Of a stretch of 64,000 nucleotides of DNA, positions 33,559 through 42,522 are shown in pieces. Where the stretch lies: NCBI GenBank assembly GCA_021648375.1, contig JAKISW010000010.1, positions 1 to 64,000 of the forward strand, written 5' to 3'. Source of the DNA: Devosiaceae bacterium. GTDB taxonomy: Bacteria > Pseudomonadota > Alphaproteobacteria > Rhizobiales > Devosiaceae. The first letter of the stretch is position 1; every line of letters starts with the position of its first letter. The notes beneath the pieces were generated by a model that saw only the letters and a list, made by a program, of their open reading frames with translations, was not told where the DNA came from and ran no database searches. A program made the translations under genes and the position numbers.

Positions 33559-34602
33559 TCATTTGTCCTTGATCCAACCGGCAAGTTCTGAGCGGACAAG
33601 GGTTTCAATCAGTTTCATTGCCTGTTCATCATCGTTGAGACAGGGAATATAGAAAAACTTCTCACCGCCATTTTCCAGGAAATCATCGCGCCCTTCCATA
33701 GCAATTTCTTCAAGGGTTTCCAGACAATCAACACTAAATGCAGGGCTGATGGTGGCGATATTCTTCGTACCATTTTTTGCCAGGGCAATAAGAATTTCAT
33801 CCGTATAGGGTTTTAGCCATTCCTCAGGCCCAAAGCGACTTTGAAAAGCCACTACAATCCTTTGCTTTTTCCAGCCAAGTTTTTTGGCCAAAAGAGAACT
33901 GGTTACATGACATTGATCAAAATATGGATCACCGGCATCCACATAGGATTGGGGCATACCGTGATAGGACGTGACCAAAACCTCAGGTTCAAAACCTGAG
34001 GTCTCTATTCCGGCAAGCACCGATTTTGCCAGTGCCTCAATATAAAGCGGATGATCAAAATAGGGCGGCAAAGTGCGAATAGCGGGCTGCCAGCGCATGG
34101 TTTTTAACACGTCAAAGGCTTTATCATTAGCGCTGGCAGTGGTGGGGGCAGAATATTGCGGATAAAGCGGGGCCAGCAAAATTTTATTGCAACCTTGGTT
34201 TTTAAGCGCGTTCAGGCGATCAGCGGTCGAGGGATTGCCATAACGCATGGCAACATCCACCAATATTTCACCTTCAAATCCTGCTTTATCCAATGTTTCT
34301 TGGAGTTCTTTGCCCTGAGAAAGTGAAATCAGGCGCAAGGGGCTATCGTCTTTTTCCATATCCCAGATTTTTTTATAAAGCGCGCCACTTTTATTGGGCC
34401 TAAAGGTCAAAATAATGAAATTTAGAATAAACCACCACAGGATTCTTGGCGTCTCGATGACCCTTTTGTCCCAGAGAAATTCCTTGAGATAGCGGCGCAT
34501 GGACCAATAATCTGTAGCGTCCGGCGTGCCCAGGTTTAACAGCAACACCCCAATTTTTGATTTTTCTGACTTAAGGGTGAGTTTGGCGAATTTTTCTGGC
34601 AT
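33559..34602 (-). CDS. hemH: Ferrochelatase
   Basis: Inserts Fe(II) into protoporphyrin IX. Signatures are KIGVLLLNLGTPDATDYWSMRRYLKEFL at the start (given here in part by position, residues ~16-45), the active-site histidine in VTSYHGMPQSYVDAGDPYFDQC and PAFSVDCLETLEEI. The frame opens at a TTG at 34671, but the ATG at 34602 fits the family start. It lies 120 bp upstream of hemA on the same strand, so it may be transcribed separately from the hemA block, whose own promoter lies in that gap. Confidence 0.94.
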   Translation of the reverse strand: MPEKFAKLTLKSEKSKIGVLLLNLGTPDATDYWSMRRYLKEFLWDKRVIETPRILWWFILNFIILTFRPNKSGALYKKIWDMEKDDSPLRLISLSQGKELQETLDKAGFEGEILVDVAMRYGNPSTADRLNALKNQGCNKILLAPLYPQYSAPTTASANDKAFDVLKTMRWQPAIRTLPPYFDHPLYIEALAKSVLAGIETSGFEPEVLVTSYHGMPQSYVDAGDPYFDQCHVTSSLLAKKLGWKKQRIVVAFQSRFGPEEWLKPYTDEILIALAKNGTKNIATISPAFSVDCLETLEEIAMEGRDDFLENGGEKFFYIPCLNDDEQAMKLIETLVRSELAGWIKDK

Positions 34603-34693
34603 TGAATTAACAGATCTCAAAATACGAGGGAATAATCTCCCCCTCATATGGGCGCGAATTAAGATTTGCAAAGAAAATTCTTATAACACCAAA

Positions 34694-35803
34694 TTACACC
34701 AGATATTGTTTCAGGGCTTTTTCATTCCAATTCAAACCAGCCCCGGCAATTTCTGCGGCAATGATTTTGCCATCAAAAATAGTTGGAGGCGTGGTGTTTA
34801 TGGAGCCGGCAATATCCATCCATTCCAGCATATGGGCCGTTGGGCTGGCAGCCAGAAGGTGGGCTGAAATTTCCCCAAACAGATGCGAGGACAAAGGCAA
34901 ACCATTGGCTTCGGCCAGCGCCGCGGCCTTTATCCAGCCGCTGACACCGCCAATTTTCATGGCGTCCGGCATAACAAAATCTGATGCATCAGCAGCAATG
35001 GACTTATTCATGTCAGGAATACCCCACCAGTTTTCACCGGTTTGAACCGGGGTCGAAATTGAGGAGCGCACAAAACTATGACCCTCAAAATCCTCAGCAC
35101 GCACAGGTTCTTCAATCCATGCCAGGTTTTCTTCATCAAGCAGGCGCATGCGCAAAATTGCTTCATTGGCGCTAAAGGCCTGATTGAAATCAACAGCAAT
35201 CCATGTATTCGGACCGGCGATTTTTTTAATGGCGCGAACCACTTCCACATCGGTTTTTGGGTCCGGGTGACCCGCTTTTATTTTGAAGGCATCAAAGCCA
35301 TTTTTTAAGGAAATCTCCACCTGCTCAGCTGTCTCATCCGCGCTCATCTGGCCAAGGCTATCATAAATTCTAATCGGTTTTGGTGCCGCGCCCAGCAGAT
35401 TGGCCAGAGGCAGATCCGCAAATTTTGCCAACGCATCCCATAGGGCCATATCAATTGCTGAAATAGCGATTGCCACCAACCCCTGATTGCCCAGCAGGCG
35501 AAATTTTGCGGTCAAAAACGAACTTAACTCTGTCGGCTCAAGTGGCTTGCCCAGCAGCAATTGCTCTATTTCTCCAACAAGCAAAGCAACAGATTTCAAA
35601 GCCATTGGAGTATAGGTAAACACATAGGATGAGCCAGAAATTTTGGCATTCGTTTGCACATCCAACAATACCAGCGGGGCAACTTCTATGGTGCCAGAAG
35701 CGGTTTTATGGGGTTTATCGAGCGGGGCTAAAATCTGACGAACATTAAAACCAACTATTTTGGGCAAGTCATTTTTTGGCACAGCCAAGTCTTTTTTTGG
35801 CAA
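34694..35803 (-). CDS. Mandelate racemase-like enolase superfamily enzyme
   Basis: Closely resembles Pseudomonas putida mandelate racemase along its length (for example SSHLFGEISAHLLAASPTAHMLEWMD). All catalytic features are present: KxK base (FKIKAG), metal ligands in AVDFNQ, WIEEPV and TGENW, and the Asp-His dyad (MPDAMKIGG, SSHLFGE). I place the start at a TTG (35803) preceded by GGAGG at seven bases; the frame is open a little further. No mandelate or benzoylformate enzymes are nearby, so the natural substrate may differ. It lies between the haem operon and ligC. Confidence 0.85.
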   Translation of the reverse strand: MPKKDLAVPKNDLPKIVGFNVRQILAPLDKPHKTASGTIEVAPLVLLDVQTNAKISGSSYVFTYTPMALKSVALLVGEIEQLLLGKPLEPTELSSFLTAKFRLLGNQGLVAIAISAIDMALWDALAKFADLPLANLLGAAPKPIRIYDSLGQMSADETAEQVEISLKNGFDAFKIKAGHPDPKTDVEVVRAIKKIAGPNTWIAVDFNQAFSANEAILRMRLLDEENLAWIEEPVRAEDFEGHSFVRSSISTPVQTGENWWGIPDMNKSIAADASDFVMPDAMKIGGVSGWIKAAALAEANGLPLSSHLFGEISAHLLAASPTAHMLEWMDIAGSINTTPPTIFDGKIIAAEIAGAGLNWNEKALKQYLV

Positions 35804-35882
35804 AACAATGCCTCCAGCGCAAATATTGTACGTTGCTACACATATTTGCAAACCGGATTAAGGGTCAAGACCTAAAAAACCC

Positions 35883-35930
35883 AAGACTTGAAAAGTCCAA
35901 AACTTGAAAAAACTAGGACTTAAAAGACTT
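35883..35930. repeat. Degenerate 16-nt tandem repeat straddling the ligC stop
   Basis: Three 16-nt units related to AAGACTTGAAAAGTCC run across the ligC stop codon (35913-35915). Copies are diverged but the ACTT core keeps a 16-base spacing. Confidence 0.55.
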
Positions 35931-36872
35931 CTCGATACGGTCCAGCGTTTCCATCGCAGGTAAACATTGGGCAACCGAGCTATTGGGTTCGCGCCCCTCT
36001 TTAATGGCTGAAACAAACTCCCTGTCAATCAGTTCAATGCCATTGCTTGAAACTGCCACCCCGGAAAGGTCAATCGGTTGCTCGCGCCCGTCATAAAGAT
36101 CATCATAGCGGGCCAGATAGGTGCCATTATCGCAAATATAGCGAAAGAAAGTGCCAAAGGGTCCATCATTATTGAAGGAAAGGGAAAGGGTACAAATTGC
36201 CCCTGAGGGAGTTTTCATTCCAATGCTCATATCCATGGCAATACCCAAATCCGGATGAGATGGTCCCTGCAACCCATAAACCTCCGAGGCATTTTCTCCG
36301 CTTTGATATTGAAACAGATCAACCGTGTGGCAGGCATGGTGCCACAGTAAGTGATCAGTCCAACTGCGGGCTTTTCCGGCAGCATTAGTGTTGGTACGGC
36401 GAAAAAAATATGTCTGAACATCAAGTTGTTGCAGTTTTAGTTCACCAGTAATTATTTTATTATGGATCCATTGATGCGAGGGATTAAACCGGCGCACATG
36501 CCCTGCCATGGCCACCACTCGGGTTTGCTTTTGCATCTCGACCAATTTTTTGGAATCCGCAAGATTATCCGCCATGGGAATTTCAATCAGAACATGTTTT
36601 CCCGCCTGCATGCAGGCAATTCCCTGCTCGGCATGCATCTGGGTGGGGGTCGAAAGAATTACCGCATCCACATCATCACGGGCCAGAGCTTCACCAAGAT
36701 CGGTTGTGGCATGGCCAATGTTGCGTTTGTTGGCAAACTCGACAATATCCGCTTCCCTGCGACCAACTACTGAAGTTACTTCAACGCCGTCAATTTTAGC
36801 CAATGCGTCAACATGCTTGGTTCCAAATGCGCCAACAGCGCCTGCCACACAAATTCTCAACTTATTCTCCAA
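35913..36872 (-). CDS. ligC: 4-carboxy-2-hydroxymuconate-6-semialdehyde dehydrogenase
   Basis: Gfo/Idh/MocA-fold NADP enzyme that oxidises the LigAB ring-cleavage product (as its hemiacetal) to 2-pyrone-4,6-dicarboxylate. It matches LigC across its length: VAGAVGAFGTKHVDAL, VRRFNPSHQWIHNKIITGEL, LLWHHACHTVDLF, SFNNDGPFGTFFRYICDNG. 319 residues, normal. Encoded opposite to the other lig genes, with lysR further upstream. Together with LigI it makes a complete PDC branch. Confidence 0.93.
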   Translation of the reverse strand: MENKLRICVAGAVGAFGTKHVDALAKIDGVEVTSVVGRREADIVEFANKRNIGHATTDLGEALARDDVDAVILSTPTQMHAEQGIACMQAGKHVLIEIPMADNLADSKKLVEMQKQTRVVAMAGHVRRFNPSHQWIHNKIITGELKLQQLDVQTYFFRRTNTNAAGKARSWTDHLLWHHACHTVDLFQYQSGENASEVYGLQGPSHPDLGIAMDMSIGMKTPSGAICTLSLSFNNDGPFGTFFRYICDNGTYLARYDDLYDGREQPIDLSGVAVSSNGIELIDREFVSAIKEGREPNSSVAQCLPAMETLDRIEKSFKS

Positions 36873-37212
36873 TATTTCGCCTGATGTTTTTTATGCTTTT
36901 ATCACTGACGCCAAAAAATCCCTATTCGAATAAAGTGAGGCTTATAGAATTTGTGAATAGAGCGGTGAAAGGATAACAATCTTCGATTGAAGTGCGAAGC
37001 GGGTTTTGGGTTTGATGGGGAAGAAGCTTGGTACCTCCCCGGCCAGCGAGCCGGGGTCTGGTCACGCGAGATCATATGGTCACATGCAAGGTCTTGGTCA
37101 TGCAAGGTCCCGGATCAAGTCCGGGACGGTACAGGCGTTAAATTGGAATTTCACTTAAGCTTTTTTTGAAACACTCACCGGGCGCGCCCCTCGAGTAGTG
37201 TGTTAATTGATT
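36873..37212. repeat. ligC-lysR gap with rhizobial-type intergenic palindromes
   Basis: This 340-bp gap holds an inverted repeat CCCCGGC-N6-GCCGGGG (37037-37056), a second GTCCCGGA-N5-TCCGGGAC (37107-37127) and a 16-nt direct repeat of CATGCAAGGTC (37083 and 37099). The CCCGGATCAAGTCCGGG form is a common dispersed intergenic element of Hyphomicrobiales and supports the taxonomic call. The ligC promoter should lie at its left end. Confidence 0.7.
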
Positions 37213-38469
37213 TTACGCCTCTACAGTCTTTCCCGCCTCGACCAATAATTGCACAAATCGCTCCTGCGTCGGGGTCGGCCGCCAATCGGCACGAAAAGTC
37301 ATGCCGATGGGTCTGGAACTATCCGGAAGGTCAATCGGCAAGGGAACAAACAGTTTCTGGCTGATTTCATGACGAGCCTGATGCAAAGAAATTATAGTGA
37401 TAAACGGTCCAGAATCCATCAATCCCCGCAACAGGGCAAGAGAGCTGGATACAACCCTGACCGGAGTTTGGCTCATGTCACCAATTCCCAAAGATTCAAA
37501 AAGATAAGTGCCGGACGGGGTAGGTTTTGGCGGCGCAACCCATGGATATTCTAATGTGTGCTCAAGGGTTAGGCTTTTTTGGCCAATCAGCGGGTGATTT
37601 TTGCCGACAATTATCGCCAGCGGATCATCAAACAAAGGTTTTTGAACAATGTCATCAACCGGCGCAGGTGTGCGAAGCGCTCCAACCATTAGGTCAAGAT
37701 CACCCTGACGCAAACGATGAAGCAGCTCCTCATAAGGGCCATCAACAACACGAACCTGAACTCCATCTCTCTCATCAATCATGCTGGCGATGGCAAAAGG
37801 CAATACATGGGTGCGCGCCAGGGGCAATGAGCCGACAACTATGTGTGTAGAATCCCGTCCCAGATAGGCCCCCACCTGATCAAGCCCCTGTTTTAGCTCA
37901 GCAAATGCGAGCTTGGATCGGCGCGTCAGTTCACGCGCTGCCAGAGTTAAAGATACGCCTTGAGGGGCAGTGTTAAATAATTTAACGCCGCATAACTGCT
38001 CCAGATTTCTGGCGGCACGGTGCAAAGAGGGCTGGGAAATACCAATCTGGCGGGCGGCCATGGAAAAATTACTGGCGTCAGCGGTGGCGATCAAAGCCCG
38101 CAATTGCACCGATGTCAGCAATCGGTCAAAATGGGCAAAGCCAGAACCCTGCTGACGCTGGCCAAGCCGAGCAGTTTCGCGGGCTCCGATTTTTAGATGC
38201 TCCAATGCCCGGTCCACCCGATCAAGAAATGCCGCCCCTATTTCAGATACAAACATGCCATCGCTTCGCCTCTCAAACAAAACCACCCCAAGGGTTTTTG
38301 AAAGATTGCCAATGGCTTGCGTTACCGCCGGTTGAGAAAGGTGCGCATTTTTAGCAGCAAGGCTGACGCTTTTGCAGCGTGCGACCTCACGAAACGCCCT
38401 GAGATGGCGAATGTTAAGATTTTCGCTGGTGTTCAGGTTTGCACTTGTATTTAGATTTTCATTTGGCAT
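37213..38469 (-). CDS. LysR-type regulator with two tandem HTH domains
   Basis: A 418-residue LysR protein. Two separate LysR-type helix-turn-helix domains can be read: residues ~20-78 (NIRHLRAFREVARCKSVSLAA then LSQPAVTQAIGNLSKTLGVVLFERR) and ~117-175 (LRALIATADASNFSMAARQIG then ISQPSLHRAARNLEQLCGVKLF), followed by one effector domain (~205-415). Typical LysR proteins have one HTH and ~300 residues. The N-terminus has a small NLNTS repeat. Divergent from the galB-pobA operon and so its probable regulator. Confidence 0.9.
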   Translation of the reverse strand: MPNENLNTSANLNTSENLNIRHLRAFREVARCKSVSLAAKNAHLSQPAVTQAIGNLSKTLGVVLFERRSDGMFVSEIGAAFLDRVDRALEHLKIGARETARLGQRQQGSGFAHFDRLLTSVQLRALIATADASNFSMAARQIGISQPSLHRAARNLEQLCGVKLFNTAPQGVSLTLAARELTRRSKLAFAELKQGLDQVGAYLGRDSTHIVVGSLPLARTHVLPFAIASMIDERDGVQVRVVDGPYEELLHRLRQGDLDLMVGALRTPAPVDDIVQKPLFDDPLAIIVGKNHPLIGQKSLTLEHTLEYPWVAPPKPTPSGTYLFESLGIGDMSQTPVRVVSSSLALLRGLMDSGPFITIISLHQARHEISQKLFVPLPIDLPDSSRPIGMTFRADWRPTPTQERFVQLLVEAGKTVEA

Positions 38470-38716
38470 CGCTTAAACCTTGGCATCTCTTTAACCCTGA
38501 CATGGATCAATTCCTGTTATGGGTTAACTCCAGTCATGGGGTAATTCTTGGGCTATAGCCAATACTAATATTAGACTATGCAATTGAAATTGGAAACAGG
38601 CTTGTTCCTGTGTTTTATTTTGCCCGGTTGTTGGTTTTAGACAAATTGAGGAAAAATTCAAAAAAAACCTAAGCCAGCATTAGTTTTTTAGCATCGACCG
38701 GGAGCCGATTTTTAAG
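38470..38716. promoter_or_regulatory. Divergent lysR / galB promoter region with LysR-box-like palindrome
   Basis: Between the regulator and the catabolic operon. CTAATATTAG (38565-38574) is a perfect palindrome and fits the LysR T-N11-A rule as T(38563)-N11-A(38575), with ATAG...CTAT arms further out. This is the likely binding site of the tandem-HTH regulator. Confidence 0.5.
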
Positions 38717-39454
38717 ATGAGTGAGAAAAAAACAGCACTGGTGGTCAGCGCCCACGCGGCAGATTTTGTCTGGCGAGCAGGCGGCGCAATCGCTTTGCAT
38801 CAGGCAAAAGGTTATGAGGTTACGGTTGTATGCCTTTCTTATGGGGAGCGTGGAGAATCGGCGAAATTGTGGAAAAAGGGTGGCTATTCCCTTGAACAGG
38901 TAAAAAAAGCACGCCGGGTGGAAGCGGAAAACGCTGCCAAAGCGCTGGACGTGCACGATATAAAGTTTTTTGATCTGGGCGACTATCCGTTGGAAATGGA
39001 CCGGGAGGCCAAATTTCGTCTGGTTGACCTGATCCGAAAGGTACAGCCAAATTTTATGATGAGCCATTCCCAATATGACCCCTATAATACCGATCATTCC
39101 TATGCCACTGCGGTGACCATGGAGTGCAGGATGATTGCGCAGGCATGGGGGCATAATCCAGGCGAAAAAGTTTTAGGCGCTCCACAGCTTTATTTGTTCG
39201 AGCCTCACCAAACAGAACAAATGGGCTGGAAACCGGATGTGTTTTTGGACATTACCGAGGTATGGGAAAAGAAGCGCGCTGCTATCGAATGTATGCAGGG
39301 CCAGGAGCATTTGTGGAACTTTTATACCAATGTGGCGCAAAATCGTGGCAATCATTTTCGGCGCAATTCCGGGGGCATGTCCGGCGGTCGCCCTGCACAA
39401 TATGGCGAAGGATTTCAATCCATCTATCCGCGCACAGTGGATGAGTTGACATGA
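38717..39454 (+). CDS. galB: 4-oxalomesaconate hydratase, PIG-L family (GalB type)
   Basis: Adds water to 4-oxalomesaconate to give 4-carboxy-4-hydroxy-2-oxoadipate. It belongs to the zinc PIG-L/LmbE family; the metal motif is VSAHAADFVWRAGGAI, the variant found in Pseudomonas GalB, followed by SYGERGES and MSHSQYDPYNTDH. Sphingomonads instead use LigJ, an amidohydrolase, so this step is of the gallate-pathway type. First gene of the operon; its stop overlaps the ligK start (ATGA). Confidence 0.88.
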   Translation: MSEKKTALVVSAHAADFVWRAGGAIALHQAKGYEVTVVCLSYGERGESAKLWKKGGYSLEQVKKARRVEAENAAKALDVHDIKFFDLGDYPLEMDREAKFRLVDLIRKVQPNFMMSHSQYDPYNTDHSYATAVTMECRMIAQAWGHNPGEKVLGAPQLYLFEPHQTEQMGWKPDVFLDITEVWEKKRAAIECMQGQEHLWNFYTNVAQNRGNHFRRNSGGMSGGRPAQYGEGFQSIYPRTVDELT

Positions 39455-40122
39455 ATATAGTGGTGCAAAATATCGAAAGGGCCGAGGCTAAAGTAGTTGA
39501 AGAACTGGGCAAATGCGGCGTTGCAACCGTGCATGAGGCGCAGGGAAGAACCGGACTTTTGGCGGCGAATATGCGCCCGATCTATTCCGGCGCTCGGGTT
39601 GGAGCATCGGCGATAACCATTTCGGCTCCTCCGTGTGATAACTGGATGCTGCATGTGGCCATCGAGCAATTGCGCGATGGGGATATTTTAGTACTTGCGC
39701 CAACCTCACCCTCCAACGCCGGATATTTTGGCGATCTGCTGGCAACTTCTGCGCAGAAACACGGTGGGCGCGGGTTGATTATTGATGGCGGAGTTCGCGA
39801 TATTGCTGATCTCACCAAGATGAAATTTCCTGTCTGGTCCAGTTCAATTTTTGCACAAGGGACAGTTAAAGAAACTCTTGGCAGCGTCAATGTGCCAATC
39901 GTTTGCGCCGGGTGCGCCATAAATCCGGGCGATGTAATTGTTGCTGATGATGATGGGGTTTGTGTCGTCAAGCGAGAAGAGGCTGAACAGGTATTGGAAA
40001 AAGCCCGCGCCCGCATGGCCATGGAAGAAGAAAAACGTCAGCGATTTTTAAAAGGCGAACTTGGGCTTGATATGTATGAAATGCGCGCCCGTCTGGCACA
40101 AAAAGGCCTGAAATATGTCTAG
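39451..40122 (+). CDS. ligK: 4-carboxy-4-hydroxy-2-oxoadipate aldolase
   Basis: RraA-fold metal-dependent aldolase that splits its substrate into pyruvate and oxaloacetate, the last pathway step; such enzymes also decarboxylate oxaloacetate. It shows the family's CGVATVHEAQGRTGLL, GDLLATSAQKHGGRGLIIDGGVRD and CAGCAINPGDVIVADDDGVCVV. 223 residues. Translationally coupled to galB and overlaps the next gene by eight bases. Also called galC. Confidence 0.9.
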   Translation: MNIVVQNIERAEAKVVEELGKCGVATVHEAQGRTGLLAANMRPIYSGARVGASAITISAPPCDNWMLHVAIEQLRDGDILVLAPTSPSNAGYFGDLLATSAQKHGGRGLIIDGGVRDIADLTKMKFPVWSSSIFAQGTVKETLGSVNVPIVCAGCAINPGDVIVADDDGVCVVKREEAEQVLEKARARMAMEEEKRQRFLKGELGLDMYEMRARLAQKGLKYV

Positions 40123-41266
40123 TCAGGCACCAATATCCGCCCTTAAAACCAGCGACCAAACCAGCGCTCCTTGCATGTGGATGCGGGGGGGGACTTCAAA
40201 GGGCGGATTTTTCTTAAAATCTGATCTGCCTGACGATGAAAATGCCCGAAACCGATTTTTACTCTCAATCATGGGTTCGCCCGATCCGCGCCAGATTGAT
40301 GGTATGGGTGGTGGTGATCCCTTAACATCAAAAATTGCCATTATCAGCAAATCCGAGCGGGATGATGCGGATGTGCAATATCTGTTTTTGCAGGTGATGG
40401 TCGACAAATCCATTGTCACCGACGCGCAAAATTGCGGCAATCTTCTTGCTGGCGCTGGCCCTTTTGCCATCGAGCGCTCTCTTATCAATGCCAAGGACGG
40501 GGAGACAAAGGTAAGAATATTTATGGAAAACACCGGCAAAATTGCCACCGCGACGGTTAAAACCCCAAACGGCAAAGTTAGCTATGGGGGCGATGCCACC
40601 ATCGATGGAGTGCCGGGAAATGCAAGCCCGGTATTGTTGGAGTTTGCCGATATTGCCGGCTCAACCTGTGGTGCTCTTTTACCCTCGGGCAATGTGCTGG
40701 ATGAAGTTGAAGGTATAAACGTCACCCTGATAGATAATGGCATGCCAACAATCGTTTTGCAGGCCAAAGATATGGGAATAAGCGGCACCGAAAGCCGAGA
40801 TGAATTGGAGGCCAACGGAGTTTTGCGCGAGAGATTAGAAAAAATCCGCTTATCCGCCGCCCAACTAATGAACCTTGGTGACGTCACAGATAAAACCATT
40901 CCAAAACTGACCATGGTAAGCGCACCAAACAATGGTGGCACGATAAACACCCGCACATTCATCCCCCACCGCTGCCACGCCTCCATTGGAGTTTTGGGGG
41001 CCGTTAGCGTTGCTACCGCCTGTTTGTTGCCCGGTTCCAGCGTTGGCAAATTGGCTAAGAACCCGCGGGGGCTGAAAAAAATCATGCAAATTGAACATCC
41101 AATAGGCAAAAGTGTCGTGGTTGTTGAATTTGATGCCAGCGGCGAGGTTTTAGGCACCGGAATCTTGCGAACCTCCAGAAAACTTTTTGACGGAGAGGTT
41201 TTTGCTAGGGAAGATATTGAAGCATTGACCAGGCAAAATACAATGAAAGTGGGCGCTCATGGATAA
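40115..41266 (+). CDS. galD: 4-oxalomesaconate tautomerase, PrpF family
   Basis: Isomerises 4-oxalomesaconate between keto and enol forms so that the hydratase can act; related to GalD and SYK-6 LigU. PrpF-family features are PCMWMRGGTSKGGFFL near the start and the second-domain cysteine region DIAGSTCGALLPSGN. 383 residues, normal. Eight-base overlaps at both ends with ligK and ligI show tight coupling. Confidence 0.88.
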   Translation: MSSQAPISALKTSDQTSAPCMWMRGGTSKGGFFLKSDLPDDENARNRFLLSIMGSPDPRQIDGMGGGDPLTSKIAIISKSERDDADVQYLFLQVMVDKSIVTDAQNCGNLLAGAGPFAIERSLINAKDGETKVRIFMENTGKIATATVKTPNGKVSYGGDATIDGVPGNASPVLLEFADIAGSTCGALLPSGNVLDEVEGINVTLIDNGMPTIVLQAKDMGISGTESRDELEANGVLRERLEKIRLSAAQLMNLGDVTDKTIPKLTMVSAPNNGGTINTRTFIPHRCHASIGVLGAVSVATACLLPGSSVGKLAKNPRGLKKIMQIEHPIGKSVVVVEFDASGEVLGTGILRTSRKLFDGEVFAREDIEALTRQNTMKVGAHG

Positions 41267-42131
41267 GGATTTCCTTCCCTTTCACCCCAATCCAACCAAG
41301 CCTTCTTATGTCCCCCCTAAAGGAGCAGTGGATGCCCATTGCCATGTGTTTGGTCCAGCGGCAAAATTTCCCTATGCCCCCCAGCGAAAATATACCCCCG
41401 GTGATGCATCAGCAGAAAAACTGTTTGAATTGCGGGACTTTCTTGGATTTTCGCGCAATGTAATCGTGCAGGCCTCGTGCCATGGAACCAATAATGATGC
41501 CCTTGTTGATGCCCTTGAAAAAGCAAAAGATCTGGCTCGTGGCGTTGCGGTTGTGGACAGGGATATTTCAATTGAGCAGTTAAAAAACCTGCACAGGGCC
41601 GGGGTAAGGGCCGTTCGGTTTAATTTCGTCAAGCGGCTGGTGGACATTGCCCCGCCTGAGACCTATCTGAGCATCGCAAAAAAAATCGCTGAGTTGGGCT
41701 GGCATATTGTTATCTATCTGGAAGCTCCCGATTTAGAAGAATTGATCCCGTTCATCAAACAGCTTCCCACCATTGTAGTTATTGATCATATGGGCCGCCC
41801 TGACGTGAGCAAGGGCGTTGCATCGCCTGGCTTTATGCGCTTTGTGGATTTTTTGGACAACACTCCAAACATCTGGACCAAGGTCTCTTGCCCGGAGAGG
41901 CTGAGCATCACCGGGCCGACATATGAAGATGTAGTGCCATTTTCAAAGCTCTTAGTAGAGAATTTTACCGATCGCACCCTTTGGGGAACCGACTGGCCGC
42001 ACCCCAACATGAAATCTCACATGCCCGACGATGGGCATTTAGTGGATATGATCCCCAAAATTGCCCCGGAACAAAAGCAACGCCAGGCGCTGCTCATCGA
42101 CAACCCGCAACGCCTCTATTTTGATATTTAA
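41259..42131 (+). CDS. ligI: 2-pyrone-4,6-dicarboxylate lactonase
   Basis: Amidohydrolase-superfamily enzyme that opens the PDC lactone made by LigC to 4-oxalomesaconate. The N-terminal metal-site pattern is VDAHCHVFGPAAKFPYAPQRKYTP, with IVIYLEAPDL, VIDHMGRPD and the C-terminal LWGTDWPHPN. 290 residues, normal for LigI. It overlaps galD by eight bases and precedes ligA by 22 bp. Confidence 0.94.
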   Translation: MDKDFLPFHPNPTKPSYVPPKGAVDAHCHVFGPAAKFPYAPQRKYTPGDASAEKLFELRDFLGFSRNVIVQASCHGTNNDALVDALEKAKDLARGVAVVDRDISIEQLKNLHRAGVRAVRFNFVKRLVDIAPPETYLSIAKKIAELGWHIVIYLEAPDLEELIPFIKQLPTIVVIDHMGRPDVSKGVASPGFMRFVDFLDNTPNIWTKVSCPERLSITGPTYEDVVPFSKLLVENFTDRTLWGTDWPHPNMKSHMPDDGHLVDMIPKIAPEQKQRQALLIDNPQRLYFDI

Positions 42132-42153
42132 GAGAATTTTTCAGGAGAAGATC

Positions 42154-42519
42154 ATGGAAGACAATCAAAACAGGCTGGATCACCATGCCGACATCGAAGG
42201 AACCACATTATTCGACGGCAAAATGGCCATGAAAGGCTATGCCTTAAACAAAATGTGCTTCTCGTTTAATGGGGGGGCAGCGCGTGAAGAATATCGGGCC
42301 GACCCGGAAGCCTATTTCAACAAATTCAATCTCAATGACGAGCAAAAAGCAGCCTGCCGCAACAAAAACGTGCTCGAGATGATTGCGGCGGGTGGCAACG
42401 TCTATTATCTGGCCAAATTCGCCGGGATTTATGGGTTGAACATGCAGGATATCGGTGCCCAGCAAACCGGACTGACTCTGGAAGAATTCAGAGCAAAATT
42501 ACAAAGGGCGGGGGAATAA
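42154..42519 (+). CDS. ligA: Protocatechuate 4,5-dioxygenase alpha subunit
   Basis: Small helical subunit that closes the LigB active site. Sequence features: GTTLFDGKMAMKGYALNKMCFSF and GGNVYYLAKFAGIYG. The frame is open upstream into ligI, but the ATG at 42154 has CAGGAG at seven bases and yields 121 residues. Followed three bases later by ligB. Confidence 0.94.
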   Translation: MEDNQNRLDHHADIEGTTLFDGKMAMKGYALNKMCFSFNGGAAREEYRADPEAYFNKFNLNDEQKAACRNKNVLEMIAAGGNVYYLAKFAGIYGLNMQDIGAQQTGLTLEEFRAKLQRAGE

Positions 42520-42522
42520 ATC

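Noticed and set aside
38717..39454. N-acetylglucosaminyl deacetylase of the PIG-L family
   Set aside because: The metal motif is the HAADFVWRAGG variant of GalB rather than HPDDE, and the gene is coupled to the aldolase and tautomerase of the same pathway.
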